The notes below the pieces were generated by a model. It was given only the letters and a program-made list of their open reading frames with translations. It was not told the DNA's origin and did not search any database. Shown piece by piece: positions 35,279 to 47,700 of a DNA stretch of 64,000 bases. Position numbers and translations under genes: made by a program. This DNA is from Saprospiraceae bacterium (GTDB taxonomy: Bacteria > Bacteroidota > Bacteroidia > Chitinophagales > Saprospiraceae). Each line of letters starts with the position of its first letter. The stretch's first letter is position 1. The stretch lies in the NCBI GenBank assembly GCA_020631235.1, contig JAHDHQ010000005.1, forward strand, positions 101,182 through 165,181. The letters run 5' to 3'.

Positions 35279-36139
35279 TTATTGTATTCCTCGATTATAT
35301 TTTTCGATTGTTTCCGTGATTTTCTCTCTTCGGTTTGCTGGACTAGGATGTGTGCTCATTAATTCTGGTTGACGGTTGCCTCCAGAAGCTTTCTCCAGAA
35401 TGTCCATGACGCCTAGCATAGCATAAGGATCATAACCAGCTTGGATAGCTAAGACTACGCCTATTTCATCAGACTCTAATTCCTGATCTCTTCCATATTT
35501 CATGTTGACTAAATTGCCTACGTATTGCGCCATCTGAGCCATGGAGGCATCACCAGCTCCGATTACAGCCGCCATAGTTAAGCCTTGGGTAAGTTCCATT
35601 TTTGCCATTCTTTCTGCACCGTGACGATGTATGACATGACCTATTTCATGTCCGATAATTCCAGCTAATTGATCTTCGTTTTCTAGTTTCGAAAACAAAG
35701 CTTCAGTAATAAAAACTTGCCCTCCCGGTAATGCAAAGGCATTGATTACATTAGGATCATACAATAGGTGAAAATCATATTGATAATCAGAGTCGACGGC
35801 TAGATTTGTCCTCAATAATTTTTGACCAATGGTTTTTACATACTGTTGTAGTTGTGGGTCTGGATGTAATCCTCCATGCTGTTGGACCATTTGAGGTGTT
35901 GCTTGAAGTCCTATTGCTATTTCTTCTTCAGTGGTAAGGGATACCCTTTGGACTTCACCAGTTATCGGATTAGTTTGGGTATTAAAATAATATTTAGCTA
36001 CAGCATAACCTCCATATAATAAAGCTATAATGAGCATGATTTTAAATCTTCCTCCAATAAGTCCACCTCCAGAGCCTCTTCTTCTGTTATTACCATAGCC
36101 TCCACCATAAGGGTTTTGTTGGGGTCTTCTTCTGTACAT
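35279..36139 (-). CDS. M48-family membrane-anchored metalloprotease
   Basis: 286 aa. A Gly/Arg/Asn-rich cytoplasmic start and one transmembrane helix at about residues 33-50 precede an M48 domain. The zinc motif is HEIGHVIHRHGAERM (His-Glu-x-x-His at about residue 164), and the third ligand is Glu in ELESDEIGV. It ends in MSTHPSPANRREKI, the conserved substrate-cleft segment of LoiP/BepA-like proteases. Likely role: envelope protein quality control. Operonic with the Bax-inhibitor-like gene. Confidence 0.88.
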   Translation of the reverse strand: MYRRRPQQNPYGGGYGNNRRRGSGGGLIGGRFKIMLIIALLYGGYAVAKYYFNTQTNPITGEVQRVSLTTEEEIAIGLQATPQMVQQHGGLHPDPQLQQYVKTIGQKLLRTNLAVDSDYQYDFHLLYDPNVINAFALPGGQVFITEALFSKLENEDQLAGIIGHEIGHVIHRHGAERMAKMELTQGLTMAAVIGAGDASMAQMAQYVGNLVNMKYGRDQELESDEIGVVLAIQAGYDPYAMLGVMDILEKASGGNRQPELMSTHPSPANRREKITETIEKYNRGIQ

Positions 36140-36234
36140 CTTGTTGTTAGTTTATAGGTATAATGATGAATATATAACTAAAGTTTCTATATATCTATTT
36201 TTTTAAATATTTCCAATGTTGATAATCGAAATTA

Positions 36235-37659
36235 TTAAGGAGCTGTCCTAACAGTAGTATTTCTATTTATCCAGCAACCGACTTTAAAAGTGTCCCCTTC
36301 CTGTATGTTTCTCTGAAATATATCTGATTTCTTTGGCATATATTGTTTGTATGTATTAATCCATTTATTAGCCTCGGTAGCTACATTCGCATCGATTTGC
36401 TTGGCTTTATTAAACATATCTATGGCTGGCCATGTCACAATTTGGCTATCCCATCCTGTTCCCGGACCGCAAATTGGGCCAGAAGATGCATAAAGTTTGC
36501 CTATTAGAATATATGGTTCTCCCCAGTTTGGCTTAATGTCCGCAGCTTGCTGAGCATACTTTCTAGCTTTTGGATAATTCTTGATTTCTCCGTAATAGAT
36601 CTTAGCGATTAAAAATAGATATTTAGCTTTTTTTTCAATGTCGTCTTTACTATTTGCAAATTCCTCAAAATATTTAACGGCATTCTGATAATCTCCTGAT
36701 TCATAGGCGTTATAGGCTTGCCTTAAGACGCTTTCTTGAGGAGGGGCTACCTGACAATTTGTTTTTTTAGCTTGTATGACTTGTGCAAACTCTGTTTGGT
36801 TCTCAGCACATTCGGCATATTTGAGTTTTCTGAATACTTTATTGATGGCATCACAATCTTTTGGATTGTCTAAAAATTCTTGAAAATATTTATCCACGTA
36901 ATATTCGCAAGGGTATAAGCCTTTTATTCCTTCTAAATTTTCTAAACGCGGTGGAGCATAATCATTGACAATTTTCCAGGCATCACAATCTTTAACACAA
37001 TTAGCCATGCCTTTTTTCACAGCACTTAAAACAAGCTGTGCGTATTTTCCAGCCTCTTCTTTGCTGATAGCTCCATTGACTGCTTTGTCAAACAAAATCT
37101 TAGCAAATGGATTAACGATAAAATAATCCATATCCTCTCCTTTACTATCTATAGAGGCTTTAAATAATTCATAAATTTCTTCGTCAGAGCTGTGTTCTTT
37201 CATGTAATAATAAAGATCAAATCCTAATCTCCCTTTTACATAATCCTCATCTCCAAAACACTCAATACGTTTATTGTATATTGATTCTACAGAGTCTCTG
37301 TAGCTTTGCTTTAGATTGGGATCATTAGTATTAGCATAAAAATGCTTGTACATTTTCACACCATCATCAAATTGATACTTTATGCGACCATTTGCGGCTG
37401 GAGCTGTATAGTAAGCTTTTTCCCACATTGGAAATGCTTCTTCGAAATTATTCTGTTTGACTAAGTCTTTATATAAAACATAAGCCGTTTCTGTAGCATC
37501 TTTTTGGCTTGCAGGCAATTGGGATAGGGTAGCGCAAGGACCTATATTTTCTGCTGGTACTTCTTCTTTTACGGGTTCTTCGTTGACTTCTGGAGTAATG
37601 ACTTTAGGAGTACAAGCCATCCATGTAACAGAAAGAAGAAGGAATATGTATTTTCTCAT
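36235..37659 (-). CDS. TPR lipoprotein, paralogue of the 58-59.4 kb protein
   Basis: 474 aa from the Met that begins the lipoprotein signal (WMACTPK); the ORF track adds nine residues. The body is alpha-helical with TPR-like repeats: FPMWEKAYYTAPAANGR near the front and YESGDYQNAVKYFEEFAN plus AADIKPNWGEPYILIGKLYA towards the end. It closes with a short beta segment, FKVGCWINRNTTVR. The same order and motifs appear in the protein at 58030-59436. The C-terminal Cys-Trp-Ile segment is shared and may be a recognition motif. Function unknown; periplasmic assembly or scaffolding is a guess. Confidence 0.75.
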   Translation of the reverse strand: MRKYIFLLLSVTWMACTPKVITPEVNEEPVKEEVPAENIGPCATLSQLPASQKDATETAYVLYKDLVKQNNFEEAFPMWEKAYYTAPAANGRIKYQFDDGVKMYKHFYANTNDPNLKQSYRDSVESIYNKRIECFGDEDYVKGRLGFDLYYYMKEHSSDEEIYELFKASIDSKGEDMDYFIVNPFAKILFDKAVNGAISKEEAGKYAQLVLSAVKKGMANCVKDCDAWKIVNDYAPPRLENLEGIKGLYPCEYYVDKYFQEFLDNPKDCDAINKVFRKLKYAECAENQTEFAQVIQAKKTNCQVAPPQESVLRQAYNAYESGDYQNAVKYFEEFANSKDDIEKKAKYLFLIAKIYYGEIKNYPKARKYAQQAADIKPNWGEPYILIGKLYASSGPICGPGTGWDSQIVTWPAIDMFNKAKQIDANVATEANKWINTYKQYMPKKSDIFQRNIQEGDTFKVGCWINRNTTVRTAP

Positions 37660-37779
37660 GAGTGTGATTGTTTTAAACTTAAACAAAAAAGGGCTTAAGA
37701 TAATCGTTAAAAAGTACTAAAATAGCTGGAAGATTTAGATTCATTCCACCTCAAATTTAATAAAGTGCTTCAAGGCTAA

Positions 37780-39447
<1,668 letters not shown>

Positions 39448-39604
39448 AAAGTCCCATCGACAATGTAATTTATAAGTCTTTTACACAAATAGATTATTTT
39501 TTTCGTAAAAATTCTCGCCTCGATTACTTTGTAGCTCAGTCATTTAATTTTACATTAGATTCAGCTACACCAGTGAGAAATTAACTATTGACAAATAGTA
39601 ATCA

Positions 39605-41929
39605 ATGCTGAGATCCAATTTCCTGTCAAATAAGTCTATCGGCTTAGTTGTACCATTATTAATAGTACTTCATTGTTCTGTTCCTGATTTACTATGCCAA
39701 AAAACTCTTGTCGATTCTTTAAATCAACTCATTTTAATAGAAAAAATTGACTCCGTTAAACTTGATTATTTGGATCAAATAATCACCAACGGAGGCTTGA
39801 AAGATGTGGCTGAGATAAAAACCTATTTCGAAAAAGGCAAGAGAATAAGTGGAAAAATTGGTGACGTTAAAAAAGGTTTGAATTTTCAGCGAAACACTGC
39901 ATATACCTTAATCGGAATAGGCGCTTTTGAGGCAGCAGAGGACATTTACCAAGATTTGTTAAATGAATGTATAGAAACGAATGAATTAGAATGTAAAGTT
40001 GATGCGGAATTAGACAAATGTTCAATATTGTGCAAAAAAGGTAAAGGTGATGAATGCATAAATTGTATGCAAAAAGCTGTAAATGATAGTCATGTCATTG
40101 GGTACAAATACGGTTGCGGATATGGTCATTATAAAATGGCTGCAAGACTAAGAAGTCAAGGTGATTTGGAAAAAGCTATTTTCCATCTAGATTCAGCTGA
40201 AATCATTAACAAACAAGAACCCAATGCTTTTCTTACCATTAATATCAATTTAATACGAGGAAGAATTTACAGAGCGAAAGGAGATTATGCGCTTGCCAAA
40301 GAACAATACCTGGCGACAGAAAAACTTGCTATGGATTTGGACTACCTAGATGACTTGAAAGTAATTTACAATAATTTAGGTACCATTGAACAAACACAAG
40401 GAAACTATGAAAGCAGCATTGAATATTATGTAAAATCAATAAGGATAAAGGAGAAATTAAATGATACTAGAGGTTTAGCTGTAGGCTATTTTAATATTGG
40501 CACTATTCAAAATGACATGGAAGATTATGTGGGTTCTCTGGTCAATTTTGATAAGTCTATGAAGATTGCTAAAGAGATTAAAGATTATAGATTAATCATT
40601 TTAAACCTGTTACGTTACGGGGATGTAGCCAAAGAGCAAAAAGAATTTGATAAAGCAATAGCCTATGAAGAAGAGGCTCTAGCTCTTTCTTTAGAGCATC
40701 AATACAAAAAGGGCCATGTAACATCACTGTACCATCTTGGTATCATTTATCAATGGATGGAGAATTATAAAAAATCGTATGAATATTTTTTCATTCTTCT
40801 ACCCTTAGTACAGGAAATGGGTAGCAAGCCCTATGAAAGTGCTACACTGGCAGCAATAGCTAAAAATTATGTTAGCGAGCGAATGGAAGATAATTTCATG
40901 GAAAGCACTTTGGTTCAGCATGAAATGCTGAACGATGATAATATTCTAAGATTACTTGCAAGAGCTGATGATTTAGCCAATTACATGGAGGCGCCAGAAA
41001 ATAAAATGGATGTATTACAGGCTTTAGGGTTATTCCATAAACAGAAAAAGAATTACAAGCTATCCACCGAAGTACTCACACGATATATGTCATTAAAAGA
41101 CAGTCTTTTTACGGCAAATAGAAATAAATCAGTGGCAGAATGGGAAACTAAATTTAATGTAGCTGATAAAGAAAGAGAAATTGTTAAACTCGAAAGTGAA
41201 ACTAAGATTGCTGAATTAAGGAATCAACGAAATAAATCAATTTTGTTAGGTACTATTTTATTCTTTATCGGATTTATAACCTTTGGTCTTACGTATCTAA
41301 AACAAAGAAACGCCAAAAGGGAAGCAAAGAAGACAGAAGCTTTCAGATCGAAACTTTCTAGTGATCTGCATGATGATGTAGGGTCTATATTGACTGGCTT
41401 AACGATGCAGACAGAGCTACTGGAAATGCATGTGGGAGAATCCAATAGACATCATTTTGAAAAAATTGGAGAAATGAGTCGAAGTGCGATGTCAAGAATG
41501 CGGGATACTGTATGGGCGATAGATTCGAGGAAAGATAAAATCAACGATTTAGTGGATAGAATGCTAGATTTTAGCAATGATGCGCTTGCCCCAGCGGGCA
41601 AACGTTTAATCTTTGAGAATAAGATAAACAACATTGAACAAAAGATTAAACCTTCAGTTCGTCAAGCCTTGTATTTGATTTACAAAGAGGCCCTTACCAA
41701 CAGTATAAAACACAGTCCTGGAAAAGAAGTGAATACCAAGCTGTCTATGGATGGAAACATTATAAAAATGGAGATATCTGACGAAAATCAAGGCCTATCA
41801 AGAGATATTCAAACTTCGGGAACAGGCATTAGTAATATGCAAATGAGGGCTGAAAAATTAGGTGGACATTTTAGCTATCGGATTGATGACGGATTTCATA
41901 TCACAACTTCGATTCCTACCAATGCTTAA
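39605..41929 (+). CDS. TPR-containing sensor histidine kinase (HisKA_3 type)
   Basis: 774 aa. A signal/anchor at the N-terminus is followed by an exported array of about seven TPR repeats (residues ~85-480; e.g. YNNLGTIEQTQGNYESSIEYY). A coiled segment and one transmembrane helix at about 545-565 lead to the kinase. The phospho-acceptor motif is DLHDDVGSILTGL (His ~589), and the ATPase domain has the N-box KEALTNSIKHS and GTGISNMQMRAEKLGG. This is the NarX/DesK-like class that phosphorylates LuxR-type regulators. The gene meets the response-regulator gene tail to tail with a 4-bp overlap (TTAA shared by both stops), which strongly suggests they are partners. Confidence 0.9.
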   Translation: MLRSNFLSNKSIGLVVPLLIVLHCSVPDLLCQKTLVDSLNQLILIEKIDSVKLDYLDQIITNGGLKDVAEIKTYFEKGKRISGKIGDVKKGLNFQRNTAYTLIGIGAFEAAEDIYQDLLNECIETNELECKVDAELDKCSILCKKGKGDECINCMQKAVNDSHVIGYKYGCGYGHYKMAARLRSQGDLEKAIFHLDSAEIINKQEPNAFLTININLIRGRIYRAKGDYALAKEQYLATEKLAMDLDYLDDLKVIYNNLGTIEQTQGNYESSIEYYVKSIRIKEKLNDTRGLAVGYFNIGTIQNDMEDYVGSLVNFDKSMKIAKEIKDYRLIILNLLRYGDVAKEQKEFDKAIAYEEEALALSLEHQYKKGHVTSLYHLGIIYQWMENYKKSYEYFFILLPLVQEMGSKPYESATLAAIAKNYVSERMEDNFMESTLVQHEMLNDDNILRLLARADDLANYMEAPENKMDVLQALGLFHKQKKNYKLSTEVLTRYMSLKDSLFTANRNKSVAEWETKFNVADKEREIVKLESETKIAELRNQRNKSILLGTILFFIGFITFGLTYLKQRNAKREAKKTEAFRSKLSSDLHDDVGSILTGLTMQTELLEMHVGESNRHHFEKIGEMSRSAMSRMRDTVWAIDSRKDKINDLVDRMLDFSNDALAPAGKRLIFENKINNIEQKIKPSVRQALYLIYKEALTNSIKHSPGKEVNTKLSMDGNIIKMEISDENQGLSRDIQTSGTGISNMQMRAEKLGGHFSYRIDDGFHITTSIPTNA

Positions 41930-42549
41930 GCATTAAATAATTTTAATAGTTGTCCTTTTGAGTTGATTTGCAATAGCTCATAAATATTTTTTATGTGAGT
42001 TCTCACTGTATTGATAGAAATAAAATGAGTATCTGCAATTTGCTGGTAGGAGAGTCCTTCAGCCATAGACTTAACGATGTCCATTTGGCGTTCTGAAAGT
42101 TTAGATTCCATATCATTCTTTTTGGGTAGAAAATGATTAGCTATTTTTCTGGCGATGGATGGGGACATAAATGACCCACCTCGAGCCACAGTAAAAATGG
42201 ATTCCATAATTACTTTTAAAGAAACTTTTTTAGACAAATACGAGCATGCTCCAGAACATAATGCTTTAAAGATAGTTTCACTTTCATCATACGTTGTGAG
42301 CATAATGATATCTAAGGATGGATATTTCTTTTTCAATATTGGGATACCTTCTAAACCACTCATACCAGGCAGACCGATATCTAATAGTAATATGTCCACT
42401 TCCTTTCCTTTAGCTAGTTCCTCCAAACCATCTTCCACACTAAATGCTGAGAATACCAATTCCATCATCACTTGCATATCAATCGACATCTTTAAACTAT
42501 TATTTATGGTTTTATCGTCTTCTATGATGGCAACTTTGATAGCATTCAT
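41926..42549 (-). CDS. LuxR/NarL-family response regulator
   Basis: 207 aa. Receiver domain 1-120 with acidic pocket EDD (10-12), phospho-acceptor Asp57 in LLLDIGLPGMSG, Thr in MLTTYDES and Lys in YLSKKVS. The C-terminal LuxR helix-turn-helix has LSERQMDIVKSMAEGLSYQQIAD and SINTVRTHIKNIY. It is the likely output partner of the TPR kinase. Its own promoter carries the palindrome shared with the secreted-protein operon and the adhesin gene, so it is probably autoregulated. Confidence 0.93.
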   Translation of the reverse strand: MNAIKVAIIEDDKTINNSLKMSIDMQVMMELVFSAFSVEDGLEELAKGKEVDILLLDIGLPGMSGLEGIPILKKKYPSLDIIMLTTYDESETIFKALCSGACSYLSKKVSLKVIMESIFTVARGGSFMSPSIARKIANHFLPKKNDMESKLSERQMDIVKSMAEGLSYQQIADTHFISINTVRTHIKNIYELLQINSKGQLLKLFNA

Positions 42550-42588
42550 ACCTCTGAGTTATAAGTTTAATAGGAATATTAATCAATA

Positions 42589-42634
42589 TAAAGGTAGTTC
42601 ATCAAATTTTGATGCTTATCACATGAAAATGTGA
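42589..42634 (-). promoter_or_regulatory. Operator-promoter of the response regulator gene (site 1 of 3)
   Basis: Palindrome TCACATGAAAATGTGA at 42619-42634, then exactly 22 nt, then TACCTTTA (42596-42589 on the minus strand), close to TAnnTTTG. No TTTG is present at -33; the palindrome sits just upstream of that position. It lies 70 nt before the start codon. Confidence 0.75.
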
Positions 42635-42635
42635 T

Positions 42636-42671
42636 TTTAAAAAAGCGATAAAGATTAAACCTTTATCGCTT
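42636..42671 (-). terminator. Terminator of the barrel-TANFOR-FnIII operon
   Basis: A perfect 11-bp stem AAGCGATAAAG / CTTTATCGCTT (42643-42653, 42661-42671), with a short T-rich tail on the minus strand. It separates the operon from the regulator gene. Confidence 0.8.
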
Positions 42672-42694
42672 ACCAAACAAATCTTAATTAAAGC

Positions 42695-44770
42695 TTAGTA
42701 ACTGACTACAGTACTTAGCTTTGATTCTTTTCCCTTAATAGATTTTACTTTTATGGCGTAACTATAGGTGGTATCTGTTTTTATTCGATCATCAATAAAC
42801 TCAGTGGTATTTTCTACTTTTTTATAGCTGGTCAATTTACCATCATTAGATTTGCGATAAATTAGAAAGTAAATGCCTTCCGTATCTTCATAGTTCCAAT
42901 TCAGTTCGCACGTTTGCTCGTTTTTACTAACAGACAAATTGTCTATACTTTTTAAATAATAGGCCTCCCCCAAGCTCACCATCATAATTGATGAATATTC
43001 ACTCAAGTTATTTGCATCATCTTCTGATTGGAGTTTGTATTTATATACTATGTTTTCGCTTATTTCATTATCTATATAATGAGTTGCATCAGGGGATAAC
43101 TCAGCTAATAGTTCCCATTCTTTATCCGATGTTTTTCTGAATAATTTTTGTTTAACTACATCGTGACTTTTGCTATTATTAAATAGGATTTCGATGGATT
43201 CTTCTGAATTTTTATAATCAATCATCACTGGGGCTGTCGGTGCTACAATATCTGGTTTCATGACCTTTAATATCTCAGATGGATCAGACTCATTAAACTT
43301 AAAGTCGATGGCAGTGACTTTGTAGTAAATCTCTTCAGTAAGTGTTTTAAGGTGCAATGAATCTAAGAAAAGTGTATCACCAAGATACTTAGTAGATCTA
43401 GCGGTAAACACTGATTTATCATCATTGGAAAAATAGACTTTATAATTAGCAACATCTGCTTCGGGTGATTTATTCCATCTAAGTAAAAGATAGCCTGAAC
43501 TATCAACTATTGCATTTAAACCTGTAGGAGAATCAGGAGGAGTAGTGTCAATCAAATTGGCCAAATGTCTCAATGATTGTACTTCGTTACTGGCAGTATC
43601 TATGGCAGAAACAAAGTAATAATTGGCTATTAAATCAGTTTGCTTATGTTGATAGTTTCTTGTATCAGGGCTTAATAATTGGTCATTTAGTTTAGTGAAA
43701 TATCCATTGGCTTTTGTAGAATGATAAATATCGAAGCCTGATAAATCTTCTTCTTTCATTTCTGCTTCCCATTCCCATGAAAGGTTGATGGACATGTTTT
43801 CTTCTTGAGTACTGCTAAGTTTTCTTGGTGGCGAAGTAGAAGTTTTGTCTCTTCCCATTAATTTTAAAGTATCAGAATATGGGCTAAGATGGGCAAAACC
43901 GTCAATTCCAGCAATTCGATAAAAACGTGGAACATAATTTTGTTTAATTGAGTCTGTAAATGAAATGTGATTATAGGGGCCAGACAAATTAGTTTTAGTT
44001 TGGATAAATGGAATGTCATTTAATCTAGTAAAATTTATACCATCGCTAGATTTTTCGATGTAAAAACCCGAATTTGATTGGCCCACATCCTTCCAAGTTA
44101 AAGTTACATTTAGATCATTTTCTTCAGTTGATACAATTTCTGGAGGGTATCTATAAACTGCACTTCTTTTTGAGATTTTATAATATACAGTATCACTGCT
44201 TATTTCTTTGGAAACATTACTTACATAAAGTTTGTAGAAGTATGTATAATCTGCGTCGAAATACTCTTTATGAGAAAGCGCCGAGGCTTCGGCACATTTC
44301 TCGGAAAAATCTGCGGCTAGAAGTGCAAGACCAAATTTATTATTCATCTCCTCTTCGACCTTTAAATAGTTTGAAGAAGATGATTGTTGTTTCCCATAAA
44401 TTGCTTGTGCTGCAACTAAAGGAAGCTTATTTTCATTATCACTAAATATTTTCCAGTCGTCTAAAGGCCAAGGTTTAATAGGAGAAGAACTGACTTTCTT
44501 AAAAAGCACATTGTCTGCATGTCTTAAACTATCATTTTTTACTTTTTTTAGTTCTAACACATAGCCATTGGAATTGGCGATCTCCCATAATGGATAATTA
44601 TTAGGTGCCCACCTAAGGCAAATATTGCCATTATATATTTTGCCAATTAAACTCAATGATCGTTCTACTTTAGTTTGACTAGTTGTATCTGGATAGCTTT
44701 CTTCTTTTTCTTGTCCGTTTAACAATGTAAAGGACCAAAAAAGTAGGCTTATTAATATTGTATGCTTCAT
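42695..44770 (-). CDS. Secreted multi-fibronectin-III protein
   Basis: 691 aa with signal peptide (ends TLLNGQ). From about residue 210 on there are five or so FnIII domains, each seen by a Trp in strand B and a YxV/YKV strand near the end: NVTLTWKDVGQSNSGFYIEKS, LSWEWEAEM, LLRWNKSPEADVANYKVYF, and LNWNYEDTEGIYFLIYRK. The first 200 residues contain WAPNNYPLWEIANSNGY and seem to be a separate domain. No T9SS sorting tail is visible, and it is not lipidated. It is last in a three-gene operon, 23 bp after the giant protein gene, and may bind that protein or present it at the surface. Confidence 0.75.
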   Translation of the reverse strand: MKHTILISLLFWSFTLLNGQEKEESYPDTTSQTKVERSLSLIGKIYNGNICLRWAPNNYPLWEIANSNGYVLELKKVKNDSLRHADNVLFKKVSSSPIKPWPLDDWKIFSDNENKLPLVAAQAIYGKQQSSSSNYLKVEEEMNNKFGLALLAADFSEKCAEASALSHKEYFDADYTYFYKLYVSNVSKEISSDTVYYKISKRSAVYRYPPEIVSTEENDLNVTLTWKDVGQSNSGFYIEKSSDGINFTRLNDIPFIQTKTNLSGPYNHISFTDSIKQNYVPRFYRIAGIDGFAHLSPYSDTLKLMGRDKTSTSPPRKLSSTQEENMSINLSWEWEAEMKEEDLSGFDIYHSTKANGYFTKLNDQLLSPDTRNYQHKQTDLIANYYFVSAIDTASNEVQSLRHLANLIDTTPPDSPTGLNAIVDSSGYLLLRWNKSPEADVANYKVYFSNDDKSVFTARSTKYLGDTLFLDSLHLKTLTEEIYYKVTAIDFKFNESDPSEILKVMKPDIVAPTAPVMIDYKNSEESIEILFNNSKSHDVVKQKLFRKTSDKEWELLAELSPDATHYIDNEISENIVYKYKLQSEDDANNLSEYSSIMMVSLGEAYYLKSIDNLSVSKNEQTCELNWNYEDTEGIYFLIYRKSNDGKLTSYKKVENTTEFIDDRIKTDTTYSYAIKVKSIKGKESKLSTVVSY

Positions 44771-44793
44771 GTTAATTTATTTGTGTTTAGCTA

Positions 44794-47700
44794 TTAAAAA
44801 GACACCTTAAATTTTTCTGAATGGAACGATGCACTATGCCAATCTTCGCTAGTATTTGCATTTAACGTAGGAAATCGATAATACATAGTTAAGTCCATAC
44901 GTATATTATTTTCTTTCCTTTTATAGAATTCATAATATTCGAAATCCTCTAACCACATATTTTCTTTGTCAGGATATATTTGCCCAATATTTTCTCCTAA
45001 ACCAATCTCACCTAGACCCTTATTACCTACTAAGTGATTTACAAAAGCAAGATCGGTTTTAATCATTATTGTCGTTTGATCCCAATTTATTGTATTTACA
45101 TTTCCTGAACTGATTTCACTTTCTGTAAGGCTTAGCGTGTTAGTTTCTGCTTTGTTGCCTATGCCAATTTCATCTTGAATTCTATGAGCTTTAAGCAAAG
45201 GATCTCCGGCAGTTTCCCATGGGAATGTTTTGTCATGTTTATCTCTAAATTCTCTCCAAGATTGCTGAACATTACTATTACTCCAACTCTCACCATTTGG
45301 ATTGCCGTGAATAAAATCGTAATAAGCACCACCTGATTCGTTTAAGCTTTTAGCGTATCCATATTTGTATAATTCTTGAAATTCTATTAAAGGTGGGAAT
45401 TGACGTCTACCATTTTTAGTAAAGCCTTCTAAATCAATCTTATCAAATGGCTCACCTTCATCTACTTTTATAGCGTTGCTCCATGGTACTTCAACTAATT
45501 TATAGTCAGGCACCCATGTTCCGGCACCATTTGGTTGCGGATTGTTGTAATCATAGTATCCTCCATTGCTAATGTATCGGTTAGCATATCTTAAAACCCC
45601 AATATGCTCTTTATTAACATCTACTTTTTCTTTGTAGGTGTTAAATTTACTTGTTCCAAAATAGTATTGATACATTACTTTATCTACCGTTTTTACAGTT
45701 GATTCAGAGACCACATCAAATGCTTTTATATTAGCTGTGTCTTGTTCAGTTTCATTTTTGATAACAATTTCTTTTGTTTCACCAGTTTGTGAATTTTCAA
45801 TGGTAGTTCTTCTAATAATTTCAACTAAATAAACCTGCTCATTATTTAAGCTTGGTTTGTTGTAACTTATATATTGATAATTTCCTTTAATGCTATTCAT
45901 AACTGATTCAGTAGAATTTCCGCTTGAGATTTCTGTATATTTTGCGATTAATTGTTGCTTATCATTTGATTTATTTATGACACTTGAATGGAGAGCACTT
46001 TTGAGTTTCATAAACCCTTTATCCCCATGGTTTTTCAGATGATATTTCTGTCCAATGATTGGATAAGTAAGATTTACCACTTGATCATCGATTTTATCTG
46101 GTGCAACACCAATTTTAAACTGATTACTTTTAAACTCTTTCCAAACTTCGGCCTGAAAATTCTTATTGAAGACTTTAAGGTCTTTGTTATTATCGTTAAG
46201 ATCTCTAGCTCTGATTTCTAATTGAACTGTATAGAATGTATTTTCCTTAAATTCATCACTACCATTGGTAATCCAAGTGAATTGTAAGCCATCTTGCTTC
46301 TTTACTTTATAGTATCCATTAATAATGTTGTTAGGTTTTGCTGTCTCGAATACTTTAAATGTATGAATGTAAGGTTCTAGCCTATTCCATTTATTATAAT
46401 TTTCGTGCTCAGGATCTTCCGATTTTCTAAATTTGTATTCTCTCAATTCATTCAAGAGTGTAAGATCAAAATCAGTATAAACACTCACTTCTTTATCGCC
46501 ATTTTTAGGGCTTAGCTCATCTATAAAAGCTATATCTCCAAAAGGACTGTTTCCAGTAGGGTCACACTTACTCCCAAAATCGACAGCGAAACCAATAGAG
46601 CCTTTTACTAATCCGTCTAAGACATTATAATTTAGTCTTCCTTTACCTGCCACCCAAGTTGGATTAGGACCTCCCCCCTTGACGGCTAATGCCGCAGATG
46701 CTTGGAAAATATTAATATATTCATCTACGAACCAAAGATCTACATGAACATCCACTGAGCCCCAAATTCCAGCATAGACTTGGCCTGTTGCATACCAGCC
46801 ATTTATACCGATCGGACTTCCATCACATAGTGTATTTTCGTTATGAACCATGGCGATATCAAAGCCCGCTGTTGCACCAAAGTTTACATGAACAAAATCA
46901 TAGTAAGTTTCATCCATATTATAATAGAATTGAAGCCCAAATGCAACACCTTTACCAACATCATATAGAGTTTGCTTCTTCTCCCTTTCGGCAATGGCTT
47001 TATCTAATCCAGCTGCATTGCCGTTATTGCTTGCCTCTTCTGTTTTATTTTTATATCCAGGATATTCTCCGCTTAGAATTTGATCAATTTCTTCGGGCAT
47101 GGAAGGCAGTTTATTGCTTAAGCCTGGACCAATCATGAAGTAGCCTGCGAGAATGGGTTTAGATTCTGAAGGAATGGCATGTATTCGTAGTTTTCCTCGT
47201 TCATCAACATCTTCTTTTTGAGGTTTCCCCATAAATACATACCAATTCTTAGGGTTTTCTGTTTCAAAATGCATCTCAGCTTCAACCATCAAACCATCAT
47301 TACCTGCTCCTGATATAACACCAGGCATATTTACATAGGTATCAAGCTTACCATGAAATACAAGCTCGGGATCTTTGGCTAAATTCGAAACATTAATATT
47401 TATATCTCCTTTGGCTGTAACCTTCGCATTCGCAGGATCACAACCTTTCCCAGTTAAAAAGTAGGCATTGGTTGATAGAGAAATATCTAAGCCTGTTCCT
47501 TCATTTGTAGTAAATTCTATTCCTAATGTTCCATCAGCAAAAAAGGTTTCCGTTTTCTCATATAGCCCTATAATTACAGATGCACTCAGACCCAAAGTGA
47601 CATCACCTTTATTTTGTGGTGCTTGAGGAGAGAAAGTCAAACCTGACGGATTTGCTGTTTCTTCATTTTCGGTATCATCTTCAGATGGAGTGATGCTAGC

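Noticed and set aside
42619-42634. Palindrome as a CRP/FNR box
   Set aside because: CRP sites read TGTGA-N6-TCACA; here the half-sites face the other way (TCACAT-N4-ATGTGA), and the three sites cluster only around the two-component locus in this window.
46788-47138. Plus-strand ORF of 116 aa inside the giant gene
   Set aside because: It is His/Gln-rich low-complexity antisense translation of the TANFOR-like gene with no signal or domain.
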